Origin: Thermothelomyces thermophilus ATCC 42464
Lineage: Eukaryota; Ascomycota; Sordariomycetes; Sordariales; Chaetomiaceae
DNA length: 64,000 bases
Reading direction: 5' to 3'
Assembly (NCBI RefSeq): GCF_000226095.1
Contig: NC_016476.1
Span: 1,736,001-1,800,000, forward strand
Shown here: positions 60,901 through 64,000 of the stretch, in pieces
Numbering within the stretch: position 1 is the stretch's first letter
Layout: every line of letters begins with the position of its first letter
Notes under the pieces: generated by a model
Seen by the model: the letters and a program-made list of their open reading frames with translations, nothing else
Told to the model about the DNA's origin: nothing
Database searches by the model: none
Translations under genes and position numbers: made by a program

Positions 60901-61842
60901 CTATATAAGGAATGGTCTGGATAACCTAAGGAGGGACAATGTTAGGGTAAATCTGCTTATATTTGGTAAAATTCTATATGAAAGTAGCCTTTTGGTTCTA
61001 TAGGACCTATATAAAGAATTCCTTCTCCTAGTCAGATAGAAAGCTTTCTATAGATGTAAGTAGCATATTAAGCCGTTCGGCCGTAAGCTATATCCTAAGC
61101 TCTAGGTCTAAAAACTATAATATAATAAGGCTATCCTACTCTAACCTAAACTTTATCCTCTTAATAGCTTCCCCTAGGCATTACTCCCACTAGTTAGGGT
61201 TACTATCAGGTACCGAACCATCGCTAATAGCTATATCTATAGGGTAAACTTTTCTAGCTATAGACTTTCGTATAGTAAATATCTATACCTCCTATAACCC
61301 TTTTCTAACCTCTAATATAAGTTTCCTAAGCGTCTTCCGTCTATCTAGACGGCTAGGCTCCTCTGTTTTGTCCTCCGTTCCCTAGTATCTCCGTTTTGAA
61401 GTGTCCTATCTAATAAGACAAAATATCGAAACTTTAATAAGCATATTAATAAGAGGTAGGTAAGAAATCCTTAATATTATATTAAAAATGGCTTTACTAG
61501 CCTAATCATTAAGAAATCTAAGTAGAATTTCGCCGTCCTAAATGTCGGTAAATGTAGGGGTAGCGGTAGTCGTCGTAACTAGACGCTAGAGTTTATCCCC
61601 TATAAGTTAATGTTTTCTTTCGAACGTCATTTTGACTATGATATCTAAGATAACCGATACTTTAATTAATTCATTCTTAGTGATAATATTTACTATAACT
61701 AGACGGCTAGCTTTATAGCTAAACGTTAGGCTTATATTATAGATAAATGGTATATCTAGTAAGATTTAATGACTATTAGTATCTCTATCTAAAATAAAGA
61801 AATGTTTATAAATCGAGATAGCCTTTAAGATAATCGTACTAA
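57953..61842 (-). mobile_element. Gypsy-lineage element H, right piece with pol
   Basis: Minus-strand pol of a lineage distinct from the chromoviruses. The RT box YLDD (CRVYLDDIYIKGP) is at 60,434-60,445 and intact. RNase H follows leftward. The integrase core reads LPIVVVINRGSEFKGEVKAI at about 58,830-58,900. The integrase C-terminal block (GDLVLVYDN, TYYLETLNG, YSANRVKKFFKQDG) ends near 58,000. No chromodomain is seen. gag and the 5' LTR would lie beyond element E, outside the window. Confidence 0.75.
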
Positions 61843-62241
61843 TGTTACGATTTGGCTGCATAAGGCGACCCGGCAAGGCATACAGAACCAATCAGGAACC
61901 ACAAGACCTAAGGACTAATCAGGAAGTGATTACAGTGATCGCACTTCGATCAAGACGAGCACTTAGGTAACGATCGCAGGATCGTAGCAGCGATCGCACA
62001 ATCAAGACTTAAGGGGGAAGGACAAGGAAATTATATATAGTCACTCGTTCTAGCAAACTCTAGGAGTTCACTAGTAATAGCAATTACAACTTATAGTACC
62101 TTAACATTATAAGGAGACAACTAAAGTGTTGTTATAAACCCTTTAGCTTTATCAAATCCCTTAGACGACCTGCTTACTAGCTCCGCTTAATCTACCTTCG
62201 TCTGAACCCTTTCAGAAGAAGTCTAAGTTAGATTCGTCACA
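61843..62241 (+). repeat. 5' LTR of chromovirus E
   Basis: 399 bp, TGTTACGATTTGG...TTCGTCACA. Same U3 type as element C (CGATCGCAGGATCGTAGCAGCGATC), shortened by about 20 bp near 62,100. Confidence 0.88.
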
Positions 62242-62268
62242 CGTTGCTATTACTCCCTTTGTTCTATT

Positions 62269-63848
62269 ATGGTTCAGAACGGAGGTGACTTCGACCTCGA
62301 CACCGACATGGCTACCGACGTCACGGCCGAACAACTGCTTGCCTAGCTTAGTTAACTCTAGTAGCAGATCTAGGAGTTAGACCAGAGAGACAAGGCTGCT
62401 TAAGCTCGAATTAAGGAACTCGAGAACGGCGAAAAGTACTTGTAGAAATTGATTAACGAGGCTTACGCTAAAATCGAGACGCTCGAGACCGTTAAAGTAA
62501 GCTATATCAAGATCGAACTACCTGGCAAATATAGAGGAACTAAGGAGGATCTTGTAGGATTCCTAATAAACCTCTGATCTTACTTCTAGCTTAATAATAA
62601 CAAGTTTCTAAACGAAAAAGCTAAAGTCCTTTACGTAGCTATAAGACTAGAGGGTAAGGTACTTAGATAGTTTGAGCCTACGTGGAACGACTACCTTACC
62701 GAGGAAGACGAAGACGACTAAGACGTATTTATATAGGCAGTCTTCCGATCTTACGATCGTTTCGAAGAAGAGCTTTAGAAGGTTTTTGGCGATAAAGACG
62801 AGAAAATCTATATATAAGAAAGACTCGCTAATCTCCGATAGACCAAGTTAGTAGCCTCCTACGCTATATAGTTTAGATAGGACATGTTTAAGTCTTAGCT
62901 TAATAACGAGGCGTTGATGTAATTGTTCTATAATGGCCTGAAGGAAAAGGTTAAAGACGAGCTATATAAGTACGATCGACCTAAGACTTTGGACGAATAT
63001 ATTGTATAGGTCATTAGAATCGATGATCGGCTCTATATACGAGAGTAGTAGAAATAAGGTCGAACGAATAGAACTATAGTCAAAGCTAATGACAAGAAAA
63101 AGCGAACATACGTTAGTACTTCGTATAGGACGTACCCTAGAGCTATAGATGTAGACGTAGTATAGAAGTAAGACTAGAAGAAGATAACTAAAGATAAGTC
63201 TAATGTTACCTACTATAACTGTGGAAAGAAAGGGCACTATAAGTAAGAATGTTAAAGCCTGAAGAAAGAGTGGAAGCTAGTCCTTAGAAAAGAAATCGCG
63301 GATATCGACGAAACTACTAAGAATGTTACCAAAGTAGTAGCTACGAGCTATAAAGACAGGGGCAGTGACACGGACAGTTTTAGACACAACGGCAACGGTA
63401 AAGACAAACAAGTACCGTATTCCGAACTGGTTACTATAAACCTAGAGACGGGTCTTGCTAAATGGGATACGACTAGAGAGTACGTACCGCCAATTTCGAT
63501 TCTCCTAGCCTTAGGGTAGTGGGGTTTTACAGCTACATAGAGGCAGGATGGATCGTGGATGACTAATACCTAAGGAACCGAAAGACCTAAACCTAATATT
63601 CTATTCCTATAGGAACGAATCGAAGAGTACCGTAACGAAGTTTTCCGGCTTAATACGGAACTACGTAAATAGGATAAACGTTTGACTTAACTTGCCTAGT
63701 AAAGCGATAAGATAAGGGACGAGATAAGGGAACTCTAACGTATTATAGAAACCATTAAAGGAAAATAGCTTATAGTATATAATAGACCTAATAGCTACAC
63801 CAAGTACTTTAACGATCAGTAACTTAGTAATGACATACGGAACCTAGA
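62269..63848 (+). pseudogene. gag and start of pol of chromovirus E
   Basis: The ATG at 62,269 is followed by 25 open codons (MVQNGGDFDLDTDMATDVTA), so the N-terminus is unusually well kept. IELPGKYRGTKEDLVGFL and the CCHC knuckle (YYNCGKKGHYK at about 63,210-63,250) follow. The downstream pol start is broken by TAG/TAA and ends at the F insertion within a CCTAGA sequence. Confidence 0.82.
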
Positions 63849-64000
63849 TGTCACGGAAATATATATACAGGACGCCGCCTAAGCCGCCTCCCCCGACAGG
63901 CCAATAGGACAGCAGGCACGAACGGACCAATCAGGAAAGGATCACGCTTGGCAAAGTGATCTATACACTATGGGATCACTACCGCAGCCGTAATCCAGAC
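63849..64000 (+). repeat. LTR of element F (partial, little RIP)
   Basis: Begins TGTCACGGAAATATATATAC and continues GC-rich (CGCCGCCTAAGCCGCCTCCC) to the window edge. The U3 resembles those of A and G but is nearly undamaged, so this is a recent insertion into E. Whether it is a solo LTR or a full element cannot be seen. Confidence 0.8.

Larger units (their letters stand above)
61843..64000 (+). mobile_element. Chromovirus E, 5' part only, interrupted by F and cut by the window edge
   Basis: LTR, gag and the start of pol are present up to 63,848, where the LTR of F begins. The remainder must be to the right. It sits in element H. Confidence 0.85.

Noticed and set aside
18787-64000. AT-rich 45 kb considered as mitochondrial DNA or a CRISPR-like repeat array
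   Set aside because: LTRs, TSDs, gag-pol order and chromodomains identify nuclear retrotransposons. Repeats are hundreds of bp long with no spacer periodicity.

Overview
The window looks like nuclear DNA of a filamentous ascomycete of the order Sordariales, family Chaetomiaceae. The glucuronoyl esterase at 1939-3132 matches, as far as I can recall the family, the StGE2 enzyme of Thermothelomyces (Myceliophthora) thermophilus in length and in the numbering of every catalytic and disulfide residue. Introns are short (54-217 bp), with GT..AG ends and CTRAY-type branch sites, and the repeats carry heavy RIP-type C-to-T / G-to-A damage. All of this fits such a fungus.

Region 1 (1-18,786) is GC-rich single-copy DNA with seven genes. 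From left to right: the N-terminus of an MFS transporter (-, cut by the window edge); a CE15 glucuronoyl methylesterase (-); an AA9 lytic polysaccharide monooxygenase (+, four exons), divergent from the esterase so that the two lignocellulose enzymes share a 1.8 kb intergenic region; a full-length Ste6-type ABC exporter (-, three exons); a PBDC1/Ypl225w (eEF1A chaperone) homologue (-, four exons); an uncharacterised Sordariomycete protein (+) with an in-frame TAG; and a GH114 endo-alpha-1,4-polygalactosaminidase (-, two exons). In the GH114 gene a single TAG separates the enzyme from an in-frame GPI-anchor-like tail.

Region 2 (18,787-64,000) is an AT-rich, RIP-degraded heterochromatin-like island of nested LTR retrotransposons. 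The layout can be read from LTR ends and target-site duplications (TSDs). A Ty1/copia element B (-) starts at 18,787. It is interrupted by chromovirus A (21,655-29,208, -, TSD ATCGT). It also appears to be interrupted near 31,350 by a different gypsy lineage H (-), which comes in pieces 31,355-32,830, 48,311-50,342 and 57,953-61,842. H is interrupted by chromoviruses G (32,831-48,310, +, TSD ATARG), J (50,343-57,952, +, TSD CTATY) and E (61,843 onward, +). Chromovirus C (32,851-40,830, -, TSD YATAC) sits inside the 5' LTR of G. A nearly undamaged solo LTR (33,428-33,875, TSD AGAAG) sits inside C. E is interrupted at 63,849 by a fresh-looking LTR, F, that runs off the window.

The most interesting signal is in the retrotransposons. 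Each of the four complete chromoviruses (A, C, G, J) carries, between the chromodomain end of pol and the 3' LTR, an ORF on the strand opposite to gag-pol. It starts with a conserved MADRI-like N-terminus and has paired CX2C motifs (best preserved in A, C and J) followed by a heptad-rich helix. Its stops are nearly all TAG/TAA, as expected if they were Gln codons before RIP. The copia element also has an unrelated antisense ORF in its 3' region, and lineage H has an extra long ORF downstream of integrase.
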